Numbered from the stretch's first letter, positions 1 through 12,145 are shown. The stretch is DNA of 64,000 nucleotides from Vibrio sp. YMD68 (GCF_029958905.1 NZ_CP124614.1:248001-312000); one strand, 5' to 3'. Notes: generated by a model not told the origin, from the sequence alone. Program-made: numbers and translations.

Positions 1-1698
1 GGGTACTTGATCGCGGGGGTCGCAATAGGTCCTTGGGGACTGGGGTTAATCAGTGATGTAGAAGCTATTTTGCACTTTGCTGAGTTTGGTGTTGTTCTAC
101 TGTTGTTTCTCATTGGTTTGGAGTTGAACCCGAAAAAGCTGTGGCAAATGCGGGGGCCCATTTTAGGCTTAGGCGGCGCTCAGGTGGTGATTACCACTGT
201 CATTATCTCCGCTATTGTTAGCGTGTTTGATCTAAGTTGGCAGACCAGTCTTGTGATCGGTATGGGGCTCGCGCTCTCTTCTACAGCCATCGCACTGAGA
301 GTAATAGAAGAGCGTGGATTAGCCGGCGGAGAAACAGGTCAGTCGGGCTTTGCGGTGTTACTGTTTCAAGATGTCGCGGTCATTCCTATGTTAGCGATAC
401 TGCCGATTCTGGCAGGGAACACAGCAGGGAACTGGCTCGATGCCATCTGGATGCTCGGTGGCGTTGCTGGATTGCTCATTGGAGGACATTTTCTGCTTCG
501 TCCTTTGTTTCGATATGTTGTGTTGAGTGGTGTTCGAGAGGTCTTCACCATTGCTGCGCTATTATTGGTCATTGGTATTGCGCTGACCATGAAGCAACTG
601 GGCTTATCGATGGCTTTAGGCACGTTCCTTGCCGGGGTTCTTTTGGCTGAAAGTGAATATCGCCACGAGCTAGAGATCGCCATTGAGCCTTTTAAAGGTT
701 TACTGCTTGGTCTGTTCTTTATTTCGGTGGGAATGGCTGCCAATTTGGGTTTGCTGGCGTTAGAGCCCATGAAGGTGTTGTTAGCGGTTGCGGGTCTTGT
801 CTTTGTTAAAGGTTGGGTGCTTTATCTGCTCGCCCGCTTCTTTGGTATTCGCGCTAAAGCTCGCAGTAAAATGTCCGCGATTCTTAGCCAAGGTGGTGAA
901 TTCGCGTTTGTTATTTTTACCGCCGCTACCGCCGAAGGTCTTCTGAGTGCTGATCAACTGTCGTTCTTGTTGGTTGTAGTGAGTTTATCTATGGTCACGA
1001 CGCCCATTTTGTTGATGGTCCAAGCAAAGTGGTTTGCCAAATTTTTAAATGCGCAAGAGTCGAGTGGGATCTCATCCGATATCATCAATAAAGAACCGAG
1101 AGTCATCATTGCCGGTTTTGGTCGATTTGGTCAGGTTGTTGGGCGATTGATGTACGCCAATAAAATCAAGATTACCGTGTTAGAAAGTGACGCAAGCCAA
1201 ATTCAGTTATTGAGAAAGTTTGGCTATAAAGTCTTTTATGGTGATGCCACTCAGCTCGATTTATTACGTGCTGCGGGGGCAGACAAAGCCGAAGCGATCG
1301 TCATATGCACCGATACGCCAGATGAAATCATTAAAATCGTAGACTTGTGTAAACAGCACTTTCCAAAGCTAAAAATATTGGCGCGCGCGCGTAGCCGGGT
1401 TGAAGCGTATCAATTGCTTAATCATGGCGTCGATAAGTACTCGCGTGAGACCTTTCTAGGTGCATTAGATCTTGGCAAACAAGCGTTGACCGAACTAGGG
1501 ATGCACCCATATCAAGCAAAACGTGCGGAAGCGCACTTTAGAAAGCTCGATAACACAATGTTAAAAGAGTTATTACCTCAGCATAAACAAGACAAACAAC
1601 TCGCGTTAAGAGCAAAAGAAGCACGCAAAGAGTTGGAAGAGATCTTTGGCCGAGAGATGGATAACGATAGTCAATCTCATAATTATTGGGATAAGTAG
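1..1698 (+). CDS. kefB: KefB-type glutathione-regulated potassium/proton antiporter (5' end outside window)
   Basis: Inner-membrane K+/H+ antiporter of the CPA2 family that lets potassium out and acidifies the cytoplasm during electrophile stress; glutathione holds it closed. The reading frame is open from base 1, so the N-terminus lies upstream and the first in-frame TTG at base 7 is not the true start. About 565 residues are present, against roughly 600 for E. coli KefB. About ten hydrophobic segments fill residues 1-340. Near residue 365 an RCK/TrkA-N nucleotide-binding domain begins with the glycine-rich AGFGRFGQVVG motif. The charged C-terminus with LDLGKQALTELGMHP is typical of KefB rather than KefC. 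yheV and slyD follow, as in E. coli. KefC is the main alternative, less likely because of this order. Confidence 0.93.
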   Translation, partial: GYLIAGVAIGPWGLGLISDVEAILHFAEFGVVLLLFLIGLELNPKKLWQMRGPILGLGGAQVVITTVIISAIVSVFDLSWQTSLVIGMGLALSSTAIALRVIEERGLAGGETGQSGFAVLLFQDVAVIPMLAILPILAGNTAGNWLDAIWMLGGVAGLLIGGHFLLRPLFRYVVLSGVREVFTIAALLLVIGIALTMKQLGLSMALGTFLAGVLLAESEYRHELEIAIEPFKGLLLGLFFISVGMAANLGLLALEPMKVLLAVAGLVFVKGWVLYLLARFFGIRAKARSKMSAILSQGGEFAFVIFTAATAEGLLSADQLSFLLVVVSLSMVTTPILLMVQAKWFAKFLNAQESSGISSDIINKEPRVIIAGFGRFGQVVGRLMYANKIKITVLESDASQIQLLRKFGYKVFYGDATQLDLLRAAGADKAEAIVICTDTPDEIIKIVDLCKQHFPKLKILARARSRVEAYQLLNHGVDKYSRETFLGALDLGKQALTELGMHPYQAKRAEAHFRKLDNTMLKELLPQHKQDKQLALRAKEARKELEEIFGREMDNDSQSHNYWDK

Positions 1699-1740
1699 TC
1701 ATGCTGGTGGTGTGGAACCCCAGATACCAAAGGAGTGATT

Positions 1741-1956
1741 GTGAGTCATCTTGAAAAGAAAGTAAAAAAACGCTTTATCGCAGGCGCAAGCTGTCCGAAG
1801 TGTCAAGCGCCAGACGCTTTGCGTTGGTGGATAGAGAACAACATAGAAATGGTTGAGTGTGTTGAGTGTCAGCATGTGGATCAGCGTAAACCGAAATCTG
1901 TAGATTCTAGTGAACATGCGTCACAGGAAATGATTGGAATTTTTAAGCCGGAATAA
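1741..1956 (+). CDS. yheV: YheV family small putative metal-binding protein
   Basis: Small protein of about 71 residues of the YheV/DUF2387 family; function unknown. Two CxxC pairs (CPKC near residue 18 and CVEC near residue 51) suggest a zinc ribbon. I chose the GTG at 1741 (product MSHLEKK...) because AGGAG at 1731-1735 lies 5 bases upstream; the in-frame GTG at 1735 overlaps that Shine-Dalgarno sequence. It lies 42 bases after kefB and upstream of slyD, the order also seen in enterobacteria, so cotranscription with kefB is likely. The name rests on the cysteine pattern and the neighbours. Confidence 0.85.
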   Translation: MSHLEKKVKKRFIAGASCPKCQAPDALRWWIENNIEMVECVECQHVDQRKPKSVDSSEHASQEMIGIFKPE

Positions 1957-1984
1957 TTGAGTTTCTTTATTTGATCCCCATAAT
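1957..1984 (+). promoter_or_regulatory. Candidate promoter of slyD
   Basis: TTGAGT at 1957-1962 and CATAAT at 1979-1984 are 16 bases apart, about 80 bases before the slyD start. TAATAT at 1981 with an 18-base spacer is an alternative. A CCCCA/TGGGG pair (1976-1980 with bases near 1998) could form a hairpin just downstream. Inferred from sequence only. Confidence 0.4.
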
Positions 1985-2066
1985 ATAGCCAACTGATTTG
2001 GGGAAAACTCAAGTCCTGAATTTTTGCTTGGGGAGTGTCTCAAGCTTTAACTGCCTTGGAGCAAAT

Positions 2067-2651
2067 ATGAAAATTGAAAAGAACGTTGTCGTTAGCTTGG
2101 CATATGAAGTGAAAGTTGAAGGTGCAGTTGTTGATCAATCAACGGCTGATGCGCCTCTTGATTACCTTCATGGTCACAACAATTTGATTACGGGTCTAGA
2201 AAGCAAACTAGAAGGTAAGGTAGCTGGCGACAAGTTCTCTGCGACGATCTCTCCTGAAGATGGTTACGGTGAGCACAGTGATGAGCTTGTTCAACGTGTT
2301 CCTGCTGATGTATTCCAAGGCGTCGAAGAAATTGAAGTTGGCATGCGCTTTCTTGCGGATACCGATCAAGGCCCAATCCCTGTGGAAGTTACAGAAGTCG
2401 ATGGTGATGAAGTCGTGGTAGACGGTAACCATATGCTTGCGGGTCAGACTTTAACATTTGACGTAGAAGTTATTGCTGTTCGTGAAGCCACTGCAGAAGA
2501 GCTTGAGCATGGTCATGTTCATAAAGAAGGCGGTTGTGGTGGTCACGATCATGATCATGACCATGAAGGTGGTTGTTGTGGTGGTGAAGGTCACGGCGAG
2601 AAAAAAGAGAAAGACGGTTGCTGCGGAAGCGGTAATTGCAGCTCACATTAA
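2067..2651 (+). CDS. slyD: SlyD, FKBP-type peptidyl-prolyl isomerase and metallochaperone
   Basis: Cytoplasmic prolyl isomerase and chaperone that also binds nickel and other metals and helps hydrogenase maturation in E. coli. The ATG at 2067 follows TTGGAG and gives 194 residues, close to E. coli SlyD (196); an in-frame upstream start at 1998 has no support. The FKBP domain covers residues 1-70 and 125-145 with an inserted IF domain between them. The last 45 residues are rich in His, Cys and Gly (HDHDHDHE, GGCCGG, CCGSGNC), the family's metal-binding tail. A strong terminator follows. Confidence 0.96.
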   Translation: MKIEKNVVVSLAYEVKVEGAVVDQSTADAPLDYLHGHNNLITGLESKLEGKVAGDKFSATISPEDGYGEHSDELVQRVPADVFQGVEEIEVGMRFLADTDQGPIPVEVTEVDGDEVVVDGNHMLAGQTLTFDVEVIAVREATAEELEHGHVHKEGGCGGHDHDHDHEGGCCGGEGHGEKKEKDGCCGSGNCSSH

Positions 2652-2707
2652 TTTGTCAGGTATATTGTGCGCCTGCTCCAATGAAGGAGCGGCATACTGA
2701 ACAAGAG

Positions 2708-2738
2708 AAAACGCCATCTTCTAATCGGTGGCGTTTTT
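2708..2738 (+). terminator. Rho-independent terminator after slyD
   Basis: AAAACGCCA (2708-2716) pairs with TGGCGTTTT (2729-2737), 12-base loop, ending in five T. It ends the kefB-yheV-slyD group. The following 245 bases up to the purA promoter hold no gene I can support, only a short direct repeat at 2813-2837. Confidence 0.85.
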
Positions 2739-2983
2739 ATTTTGAAACAGAATTCGGTGGTTAGTTTCAACATGCGGTCCTCTATCTTCCATGCCATCGC
2801 ACAAACTAATCTCACAAGGTAATCCCACAAGGTAATCACCTGAAAGTATTGGGTTAAAAATACATCTGCAACAGAGCTAATATTCACAGTGATACTCCTC
2901 GGCTTGTTTCTCAAATAGCTCAGTCAGTTAGTGTGACATTGAATAGTTATGATTAAAAAATGACTGCAAGAAGTGTGATTCGG

Positions 2984-4339
<1,356 letters not shown>

Positions 4340-4386
4340 TGCTAAAGCCAAAGCTAAAGCGAAATGGTTGAAATATAAGTAATTGC

Positions 4387-4415
4387 AAAAACCGGCCTAA
4401 ATGGTCGGTTTTTTT
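4387..4415 (+). terminator. Rho-independent terminator after purA
   Basis: AAAACCGGCC (4388-4397) pairs with GGTCGGTTTT (4403-4412), one G-U pair, five-base loop, then T residues. Separates purA from motX. Confidence 0.88.
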
Positions 4416-4480
4416 ATGTCCTGTTTGATGTTATTTTGTTCATCAGTGGCAAGAAGTTGCCGAGCTAGGCAAGTTTTGTC

Positions 4481-4507
4481 TAAAGAGTTTATCTCTGTTG
4501 CCGATAC
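4481..4507 (+). promoter_or_regulatory. Sigma-28 (FliA) flagellar promoter of motX
   Basis: TAAAGAGT at 4481-4488, an 11-base spacer, then GCCGATAC at 4500-4507. This matches the flagellar sigma-28 consensus TAAAGTTT-N11-GCCGATAA in 14 of 16 positions with exact spacing. The motX ATG is at 4585, giving a leader of about 70 bases. It fits the known late, FliA-dependent expression of motX in vibrios. Confidence 0.85.
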
Positions 4508-4584
4508 ATAAATCAAGCCCATGCCCCCAATGTGAAAGTTCACTATACTGATGGGGCGTTCGGAATTTGATAAAGAGTGCAGAT

Positions 4585-5220
4585 ATGAAGCTACGAATAG
4601 TAGCAGCTTCGTTAATCATGGTACTAAGTTCATCATTGAGTCATGCAAAAGTGGCGGAAGTGGGTGAGCCTATTCCCATTTATACTGAAGCTGAATTAAT
4701 TAAACTGATCGAACAAAATAAGCATCTAGAACGAGTCAAAGCCGATAAATGCCAGTTAGTGGAAGATATCGTTGCTCGAGCGACTCGTATTAGTTTGCCT
4801 TCTTACGAATTCCTGTATGGTGACATGCTGGCGTGGGGCGTTTGTGTTGAGCAAGACGTTGAGTTAGGCATTTACTATATGGAAAATGCGGCACATCAAG
4901 GTTTGCCTTCAGCCCTTGAGCAGCTCGGTCGTTATTATTCTCGTGGTACACTGGTACAGCAAGATAAAGAACGAGCGATTCCTTATTTGCGCGAAGCCGC
5001 CGCTATGGGCAATTTAAACGCACGTATTCATTTGGCCGAGTTACTTTTACGTGACTATGGCAGCCCTCTCGACTATGAAGATGCGTATCGATGGCTTTAT
5101 AACTCGATCAGCGCAGACCAACGAACGCATCGGCGTATATCGGTGTTAAGACAAGGTCTGGAAAACCGCATGCCAGAGAATATCATCGCTAGAGCCAAAC
5201 GGCGCGATACATTCTGGTAA
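4585..5220 (+). CDS. motX: MotX, sodium-driven polar flagellar motor protein
   Basis: Periplasmic T-ring component that, with MotY, stabilises the PomA/PomB sodium stator of the Vibrio polar flagellum. The ATG at 4585 gives 211 residues; the longer frame from 4567 would precede the signal peptide. Residues 1-21 are a Sec signal peptide ending SHA. Sel1/TPR-like repeats follow around residues 75-150 (YYMENAAHQGLPSALEQLGRYY, shown here only as the repeat type AxxxGxxxAxxxLGxxY). Two cysteines (in DKCQLV and WGVCVE) may form a disulfide. Sigma-28 promoter upstream and a terminator downstream make it a single-gene unit. A strong Vibrionaceae marker. Confidence 0.95.
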   Translation: MKLRIVAASLIMVLSSSLSHAKVAEVGEPIPIYTEAELIKLIEQNKHLERVKADKCQLVEDIVARATRISLPSYEFLYGDMLAWGVCVEQDVELGIYYMENAAHQGLPSALEQLGRYYSRGTLVQQDKERAIPYLREAAAMGNLNARIHLAELLLRDYGSPLDYEDAYRWLYNSISADQRTHRRISVLRQGLENRMPENIIARAKRRDTFW

Positions 5221-5242
5221 TAGTCACTGAGTTTTATTTGTT

Positions 5243-5268
5243 AATGCCTAGCTTCTGCTAGGCATTTT
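5243..5268 (+). terminator. Rho-independent terminator after motX
   Basis: AATGCCTAGC (5243-5252) pairs perfectly with GCTAGGCATT (5257-5266) around a TTCT loop and ends in TTTT. The 88 bases from here to rnr must carry the rnr promoter; I could not single out boxes. Confidence 0.85.
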
Positions 5269-5356
5269 GTTTCTTAATCTTAAAAGCAATTCTGTAGCTT
5301 AATAGAGGACTCAGATATACTTAGAGTTATCCCTCCTTGCTTCAGTAGGCGAGTCT

Positions 5357-7828
5357 ATGTCAGATAAAGTGAATATCGATCCCTTTGCGGATCGTGAATC
5401 CAAAAATTATGAAAACCCCGTTCCGAGCAGAGAGTTCATCATTGAATTTCTGAGAGCGGCGAATGTACCAATGAACCGTAACGACCTATTTGAAGCATTA
5501 AAGTTGCAAGGAGAAGAGCAATACGAAGGTTTGCGCCGTCGTCTTCGAGCAATGGAGCGAGATGGTCAACTTATCTTTACCCGTCGTCAATGCTACGCAT
5601 TACCTGAAAAACTGGAACTGGTAAAAGGCCTGGTTATTGGGCACAAAGATGGTTTTGGTTGGGTACGACCTGAGGGGAGCATAGGTAAAGACAACGATGT
5701 GCTGCTACCTCATCACCAAATGCGCAGCATTATTCACGGTGATTTAGTTTTAGTACAACCTGCTGGTACCGATAAGCGCGGTCGCAAAGAGGGGCGCTTA
5801 GTTCGAGTGTTAGAGGAACGCAAAACCCCCCTGGTTGGGCGATTCTTCCTTGAATACGGCCATTCTTTTGTCGTGACTGACGATTCACGTATTACTCAAG
5901 ACATATTGATCCCAAATGAGCATAAAGGTGGTGCTCGAATGGGGAATGTCGTCGTGATTGAGCTGACAGACCGTGGTACAAAAAGCCGCGGAATGATGGG
6001 GAAAGTGACCGAGGTTCTTGGTGAAAATATGGCACCAGGTATGGAAACGCAAATCGCCATCCGCACCCACCAAATACCGAATGAATGGCCAGAGGCCGTC
6101 GATAAGCAAATTGCTAATCTGGGCGAACATGTACCAGAAGAAGCCAAGGAAGGTCGTGTCGATCTTCGAGATCTTCCTTTAGTCACCATTGATGGTGAAG
6201 ACGCGCGTGATTTTGATGATGCTGTCTACTGTGAAGCCAAAAAAGGCGGAGGATGGCGTCTTTGGGTCGCGATTGCTGATGTGAGCTATTACGTGCGTAC
6301 CGACACCGCACTAGACAAAGAAGCGATCAATCGAGGCAACTCGGTTTACTTCCCTTCGCAAGTCGTTCCTATGCTGCCTGAAGTGCTGTCCAACGGATTG
6401 TGCTCATTGAACCCGCAAGTTGACCGCTTATGTATGGTTTGTGAAATGACGATCTCGGCAAGTGGTAAGTTGTCGGGTTACAAGCATTATGAAGCGGTAA
6501 TGAATTCTCATGCTCGACTGACTTACAATAAAGTAGGATCGATTTTAGAGGGCGATGAAGCGCTTCGTCAGCGTTACGAAAAAGAAGTCCCTCATTTAGA
6601 AGAACTCCATAAAATGTATAAAATTCTAAAGCAAACGCGTGACAAGCGTGGTGCGATTGAATTTGAAACGGTTGAAACTAAATTTATCTTCAATGCGGAT
6701 CGTAAAATTGATCGTATTGAGCCTGTGATTCGCAACGATGCCCATAAAATCATCGAAGAATGCATGATTTTAGCCAATATCGCTTCCGCCTCTTTGGTTG
6801 AAAAAGCAAAAGAAGCGGCTCTGTATCGAATACATGAAACTCCAGGGGAAGAGAGACTCACGGGGTTCAAAAGTTTCTTGGCCGAATTGGGCTTAACATT
6901 GGAGGGGGGCTTATCACCGTCGCCAACGGATTACGCTCAACTGATGCACCAAATCTCAGAACGAGAAGATAAAGAGCTGATTCAAACCATGCTGTTGCGT
7001 TCAATGAAGCAAGCCGTGTACAACGCCGATAATTGTGGACACTTTGGTTTAGCACTAAAGCGTTATGCCCACTTTACTTCACCAATTCGTCGTTACCCTG
7101 ATTTGCTTTTACATCGAGCAATCAAATACCTTATCGCTAAAGGTGAAGGCCGTAATACCGATCGTTGGACACCAACGGGCGGTTATCATTACTCATTTGA
7201 TGATATGGATTTTTACGGTGAGCAGTGCTCAATGACAGAACGACGTGCAGATGACGCGACGCGTGAAGTCAATGACTGGCTTAAGTGTGAATACATGCAA
7301 GACCATGTTGGCGAGGAAATGGATGGCGTTATCGCCAATGTCACCGGCTTTGGATTCTTTGTTCGCTTAACCGAGTTACACATTGATGGGTTAGTTCATA
7401 TCTCATCACTTGCCAACGACTATTACCAGTTTGATCCTATGGGGCAGCGCCTGGTAGGTGAAAGTGGTGGAATGACCTATCGGTTAGGTGATTCAGTCAA
7501 AGTCACGGTGAAAGCCGTCAACCTAGACAGCCGCCAAATTGATTTTGAACTGGTTGGAACCGAGCGAAAAGTTCGCGGAAAAGGCAAGACAACCAAGAAG
7601 CGTGCAGCGGAAGCACAAGAAAAAGCCAAAAATAAACGACGCGCGTCAACAAAAGGGCGGACAGACAGAAGTAAAGGTTCTGCTGCTAAACCTCTGGTTG
7701 AACCGACTAAGCGACCTGATGGCAGTCATGAAGATAAGCCGAAAAAAGGCGCAAGTAAGAAAAAAGCCTCGAAAGGCCGTAAAAAGAAACCACGTACAAG
7801 CCCTAGCAAACCTAGTGCAAAGCAGTAA
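5357..7828 (+). CDS. rnr: Ribonuclease R
   Basis: Processive 3'-5' exoribonuclease of the RNase II/RNB family that degrades structured RNA, takes part in rRNA and tmRNA-linked decay and is cold-inducible in E. coli. 823 residues. Order: N-terminal winged helix (25-85), two OB/cold-shock domains (about 85-240), RNB catalytic domain (about 265-590) with the acidic site [12 protein letters not shown] (Asp279, Asp282, Asp285, Asp287, Asp288), an S1 domain (about 640-725; [16 protein letters not shown]) and a Lys/Arg-rich tail (730-823). rlmB follows 15 bases later, the E. coli order, so the two are probably cotranscribed. Confidence 0.97.
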   Translation: MSDKVNIDPFADRESKNYENPVPSREFIIEFLRAANVPMNRNDLFEALKLQGEEQYEGLRRRLRAMERDGQLIFTRRQCYALPEKLELVKGLVIGHKDGFGWVRPEGSIGKDNDVLLPHHQMRSIIHGDLVLVQPAGTDKRGRKEGRLVRVLEERKTPLVGRFFLEYGHSFVVTDDSRITQDILIPNEHKGGARMGNVVVIELTDRGTKSRGMMGKVTEVLGENMAPGMETQIAIRTHQIPNEWPEAVDKQIANLGEHVPEEAKEGRVDLRDLPLVTIDGEDARDFDDAVYCEAKKGGGWRLWVAIADVSYYVRTDTALDKEAINRGNSVYFPSQVVPMLPEVLSNGLCSLNPQVDRLCMVCEMTISASGKLSGYKHYEAVMNSHARLTYNKVGSILEGDEALRQRYEKEVPHLEELHKMYKILKQTRDKRGAIEFETVETKFIFNADRKIDRIEPVIRNDAHKIIEECMILANIASASLVEKAKEAALYRIHETPGEERLTGFKSFLAELGLTLEGGLSPSPTDYAQLMHQISEREDKELIQTMLLRSMKQAVYNADNCGHFGLALKRYAHFTSPIRRYPDLLLHRAIKYLIAKGEGRNTDRWTPTGGYHYSFDDMDFYGEQCSMTERRADDATREVNDWLKCEYMQDHVGEEMDGVIANVTGFGFFVRLTELHIDGLVHISSLANDYYQFDPMGQRLVGESGGMTYRLGDSVKVTVKAVNLDSRQIDFELVGTERKVRGKGKTTKKRAAEAQEKAKNKRRASTKGRTDRSKGSAAKPLVEPTKRPDGSHEDKPKKGASKKKASKGRKKKPRTSPSKPSAKQ

Positions 7829-7843
7829 TGACTGGATTATAGA

Positions 7844-8584
7844 ATGAGTAACGAATTTATTTATGGCATTCACGCTGTGAAAGCGGTGCTAGAAAAAGAC
7901 CCTGCAAGGCTAATAGAAGCGTATGTACTAAAGGGGCGTCAGGATGATCGTGTCATGCCTTTACTACAAGAGCTGCAAGTGTGTGGTGTTTCGATTCAGC
8001 AAATGGGCCGTAAAGCGCTGGATGACAAAGCACAAGGTGCGAATCATCAAGGGCTAATCGCAAAAGTGAAAGCCGCAAAGCCGCTCAATGAAAATGACCT
8101 TGAAGCCATATTGGAACAACAAGATCAACCTTTGCTGTTGGTTCTCGATGGTGTGACGGATCCGCATAATCTAGGTGCTTGCTTAAGGAATGCGGATGCG
8201 GCTGGTGTTGCTGCGGTTATTGTGCCGAAAGACCGTTCATCACCATTAACTGCAACGGTGAGTAAAGTGGCTTGTGGTGCTGCTGAAACTGTACCGCTAG
8301 TAAGAGTGACCAACCTGGCTCGTACCATGCGTGCACTGCAAGAAAAAGGTGTATGGTTTGTGGGAACGGCAGGCGAAGCGACGCACAATATCTATCAGGC
8401 TAAGCTATCTTCTGGTCCATTAGCGATCGTGATGGGAGCCGAAGGTGACGGCATGCGCCGACTGACTCGTGAAACCTGTGATGATTTGATAAAAATCCCG
8501 ATGGCAGGCAGCGTATCAAGCCTGAATGTATCGGTAGCTTCTGGCATTTGCTTGTTTGAAGCCGTCCGTCAGCGCTTAGCGTAA
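7844..8584 (+). CDS. rlmB: RlmB, 23S rRNA (guanosine-2'-O)-methyltransferase
   Basis: SpoU-family enzyme that methylates the 2'-OH of a conserved guanosine (G2251 in E. coli numbering) in the ribosomal P site using S-adenosylmethionine. 246 residues. An N-terminal substrate-binding domain (1-75) is followed by the knotted SPOUT domain with the family motifs [25 protein letters not shown] and [15 protein letters not shown]. Placed directly after rnr, as in enterobacteria. No conventional terminator follows; a long imperfect inverted repeat is seen instead (8595-8762). Confidence 0.96.
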   Translation: MSNEFIYGIHAVKAVLEKDPARLIEAYVLKGRQDDRVMPLLQELQVCGVSIQQMGRKALDDKAQGANHQGLIAKVKAAKPLNENDLEAILEQQDQPLLLVLDGVTDPHNLGACLRNADAAGVAAVIVPKDRSSPLTATVSKVACGAAETVPLVRVTNLARTMRALQEKGVWFVGTAGEATHNIYQAKLSSGPLAIVMGAEGDGMRRLTRETCDDLIKIPMAGSVSSLNVSVASGICLFEAVRQRLA

Positions 8585-8594
8585 ATTCGGATAA

Positions 8595-8762
8595 AAGATG
8601 ATGAAGAGAGGATGAACAGAGGTAGGGAAAAGGAATAAGAGATGAGGATGAACAAAGGTAGCTTGCCCTGTTTGTATCTTATACGTTCGTCTTTTTGCCA
8701 TCTTTGTTTAACCTCTTATCCTCCTATTTTATTCTTTCCTTCATCCTATTTCCTTCCTTGTT
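8595..8762. repeat. Long imperfect inverted repeat: purine-rich arm then pyrimidine-rich arm
   Basis: Bases 8595-8667 are strongly purine-rich and 8691-8762 strongly pyrimidine-rich. The reverse complement of the first arm aligns loosely with the second (ACCTTTGTT... against ATCTTTGTT..., and TCTTATTCC runs). Inside the first arm GATGAACAGAGGTAG near 8610 is repeated as GATGAACAAAGGTAG near 8648. It follows rlmB and precedes the S10 promoter. It may act as a large degenerate terminator or be a decayed dispersed repeat. I see no gene in it. Confidence 0.5.
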
Positions 8763-8795
8763 ATAACGCCCTTCCGATTAATATTCAAACAACCC

Positions 8796-8823
8796 TTGCA
8801 TGTGAAACTGTGATCTGTATAAT
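8796..8823 (+). promoter_or_regulatory. Promoter of the S10 ribosomal operon
   Basis: TTGCAT at 8796-8801 and a perfect TATAAT at 8818-8823, 16 bases apart. Transcription would start near 8830, giving a leader of about 295 bases before rpsJ. It is the only strong promoter-like pair ahead of the operon. Confidence 0.7.
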
Positions 8824-8829
8824 GCACCG

Positions 8830-9436
<607 letters not shown>

Positions 9437-9450
9437 GGGAGATTAGAATA

Positions 9451-10080
9451 ATGATTGGTCTAGTCGGACGTAAAGTGGGTATGACCCGCGTATTTACCGA
9501 AGAAGGCGTTTCTATCCCAGTAACTGTTGTTGAGGTTGAAGCTAACCGTGTTTCTCAAGTACGTACTATTGAGAACGACGGCTACGCAGCAATCCAAGTA
9601 ACTGCTGGTACTAAGAAAGCTAACCGTGTATCTAAGCCAGAAGCTGGTCACTTTGCGAAAGCAGGTGTTGAAGCTGGTCGCGGTCTTTGGGAATTCCGTT
9701 TAGAAAACGGAGAAGAGTTTGAAGTTGGCGCTGAGCTAAACGTAGAACTATTCAATGAAATTAAGAAAGTAGACGTTACTGGTACATCTAAAGGTAAAGG
9801 CTTCCAAGGCGCTATCAAGCGTTGGAATTTCTCTACTCAAGATATGACTCACGGTAACTCTTTGTCTCACCGTGCACCGGGTTCAATTGGCCAATGTCAA
9901 ACTCCAGGTCGCGTATTCAAAGGCAAAAAAATGGCAGGTCACATGGGTGCTGAGCGTGTAACGACTCAAAACCTAGAGATCGTACGTGTTGACGCTGAGC
10001 GCAATCTTCTCCTTATTAAAGGTGCAGTACCGGGCTCAACAGGTGGCAACGTGATCGTAAAACCAGCTATTAAAGCATAA
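9451..10080 (+). CDS. rplC: 50S ribosomal protein L3
   Basis: Large-subunit protein that binds 23S rRNA early in assembly and reaches toward the peptidyl transferase centre. 209 residues, the E. coli length. The extended loop [11 protein letters not shown]...[16 protein letters not shown] (partial motif) contains the glutamine that PrmB methylates in E. coli. GGGAG lies upstream of the ATG. Fourteen bases separate it from rpsJ; second gene of the operon. Confidence 0.98.
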   Translation: MIGLVGRKVGMTRVFTEEGVSIPVTVVEVEANRVSQVRTIENDGYAAIQVTAGTKKANRVSKPEAGHFAKAGVEAGRGLWEFRLENGEEFEVGAELNVELFNEIKKVDVTGTSKGKGFQGAIKRWNFSTQDMTHGNSLSHRAPGSIGQCQTPGRVFKGKKMAGHMGAERVTTQNLEIVRVDAERNLLLIKGAVPGSTGGNVIVKPAIKA

Positions 10081-10096
10081 CGTCTAGGAGTAAGTA

Positions 10097-10699
10097 ATGG
10101 AATTGATGGTTAAAGGTGCTGATGCACTAACTGTTTCCGAAACTACTTTCGGACGTGAGTTCAACGAAGCCCTTGTTCACCAAGTAGTTGTTGCATTTGC
10201 AGCAGGTGCTCGTCAAGGTACTCGTGCTCAAAAGACGCGTTCAGAAGTTTCTGGCGGTGGCGCTAAGCCATGGCGTCAAAAAGGTACTGGCCGTGCACGT
10301 GCTGGTACAATTCGTAGCCCAATCTGGCGTACAGGTGGTGTTACTTTTGCTGCGAAACCACAAGATCACAGCCAAAAAGTTAACAAGAAAATGTACCGCG
10401 GTGCTATGAAAAGCATTCTTTCTGAGCTTGTTCGTCAAGAGCGTTTAATCGTTGTTGATAACTTCTCAGTAGAAGCACCAAAAACAAAAGAACTTGTAGC
10501 TAAACTTAATGAACTTGAGTTAAGTGATGTTCTAATTGTGACTGCCGAAGTAGATGAGAATCTATTCTTAGCTGCTCGTAACCTGTACAAAGTTGATGCA
10601 CGTGATGTTGCTGGTATTGATCCTGCAAGTCTAATCGCATTCGACAAGGTTCTAATAACTGCTGAAGCAGTTAAGCAAGTTGAGGAGCTTCTAGCATGA
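10097..10699 (+). CDS. rplD: 50S ribosomal protein L4 (operon autoregulator)
   Basis: Lines the exit tunnel of the large subunit; in E. coli free L4 also represses the S10 operon by attenuation and translational control through the leader, so here it is the expected ligand of the 8830-9124 leader. 200 residues starting [15 protein letters not shown]. The extended tunnel loop, rich in Gly, Arg and Lys, is at about residues 42-100. TAGGAG precedes the ATG. Its end overlaps rplW by 4 bases. Confidence 0.98.
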   Translation: MELMVKGADALTVSETTFGREFNEALVHQVVVAFAAGARQGTRAQKTRSEVSGGGAKPWRQKGTGRARAGTIRSPIWRTGGVTFAAKPQDHSQKVNKKMYRGAMKSILSELVRQERLIVVDNFSVEAPKTKELVAKLNELELSDVLIVTAEVDENLFLAARNLYKVDARDVAGIDPASLIAFDKVLITAEAVKQVEELLA

Positions 10700-10998
10700 T
10701 CACTGAAGAGCGTCTACTAAAAGTTCTACGTGCTCCACATATCTCTGAAAAAGCAACTATGGCTGCTGAGAAAGCGAACACTATCGTTTTCAAAGTATCT
10801 ATCGATGCAACTAAGAAAGAGATCAAAGCAGCTGTAGAGAAGCTATTTGAAGTTGAAGTTAAGTCTGTAAATACTCTTATTACTAAGGGTAAGACCAAAC
10901 GTCAAGGTCTACGCCAAGGTCGCCGCAGCGACGTTAAGAAAGCGTACGTTACCTTGAACGAAGGTCAAGATCTTGACTTCGTTGGCGGTGCTGAGTAA
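10696..10998 (+). CDS. rplW: 50S ribosomal protein L23
   Basis: Sits at the polypeptide exit and docks trigger factor and SRP; 100 residues as in E. coli. The conserved glutamate loop that binds trigger factor is in the N-terminal half. Starts inside the rplD stop (ATGA overlap), so translation of the two is probably coupled. Confidence 0.98.
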   Translation: MITEERLLKVLRAPHISEKATMAAEKANTIVFKVSIDATKKEIKAAVEKLFEVEVKSVNTLITKGKTKRQGLRQGRRSDVKKAYVTLNEGQDLDFVGGAE

Positions 10999-11013
10999 CA
11001 GGAGTAGTTAAAA

Positions 11014-11838
11014 ATGGCTATTGTTAAATGTAAGCCGACTTCCCCTGGTCGTCGTCACGTTGTTAAAGTTGTTAACGCTGACCTACACAAGGGTAAGCCA
11101 TACGCACCACTTCTAGAGAAAAACTCTAAGAATGGTGGTCGTAATAACAACGGTCGTATTACAGTACGTCACATCGGTGGTGGTCATAAGCACCATTACC
11201 GTCTAGTTGACTTCAAACGTACTAAAGACGGTATCCCAGCGAAAGTTGAGCGTCTAGAATACGATCCAAACCGTAGCGCTAACATCGCTCTAGTTCTGTA
11301 CGCAGACGGTGAGCGTCGTTACATTATCGCACCTAAAGGTGTTAACGCAGGTGACCAGATTCAATCAGGTCCTGATGCGCCAATTAAAGCAGGTAACACT
11401 CTGCCATTGCGCAACATTCCAGTAGGTTCTACTGTACACTGTGTTGAACTTAAGCCTGGTAAAGGTGCACAGCTAGCTCGTTCGGCTGGTGCTTATGCTC
11501 AAATCGTCGCTCGCGACGGTGCATACGTTACTCTCCGTCTACGTTCTGGCGAAATGCGCAAAGTACTTTCTGAAGGCCGTGCAACGGTCGGTGAAGTTGG
11601 TAACTCTGAGCATATGCTACGTGAATTAGGTAAAGCTGGTGCTAGTCGCTGGCGTGGTGTTCGTCCAACCGTTCGCGGTGTGGTAATGAACCCGGTTGAT
11701 CACCCACACGGTGGTGGTGAAGGACGCACATCTGGCGGTCGTCACCCTGTATCACCATGGGGCCAACCTACCAAAGGCTTCAAGACTCGTAAAAACAAAC
11801 GCACCGACAAGTACATTGTACGTCGTCGTACTAAATAA
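11014..11838 (+). CDS. rplB: 50S ribosomal protein L2
   Basis: Needed for subunit joining and peptidyl transfer. 274 residues. The conserved C-terminal [18 protein letters not shown] segment carries the histidine near position 230 close to the catalytic centre. CAGGAG lies upstream of the ATG. Basic throughout, typical of the family. Confidence 0.98.
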   Translation: MAIVKCKPTSPGRRHVVKVVNADLHKGKPYAPLLEKNSKNGGRNNNGRITVRHIGGGHKHHYRLVDFKRTKDGIPAKVERLEYDPNRSANIALVLYADGERRYIIAPKGVNAGDQIQSGPDAPIKAGNTLPLRNIPVGSTVHCVELKPGKGAQLARSAGAYAQIVARDGAYVTLRLRSGEMRKVLSEGRATVGEVGNSEHMLRELGKAGASRWRGVRPTVRGVVMNPVDHPHGGGEGRTSGGRHPVSPWGQPTKGFKTRKNKRTDKYIVRRRTK

Positions 11839-11845
11839 TCTATAA

Positions 11846-12136
<291 letters not shown>

Positions 12137-12145
12137 GAGTAGATG

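Noticed and set aside
2648..2914. 88-codon minus-strand ORF between slyD and purA
   Set aside because: Crosses the slyD terminator, no ribosome site and no recognisable product.
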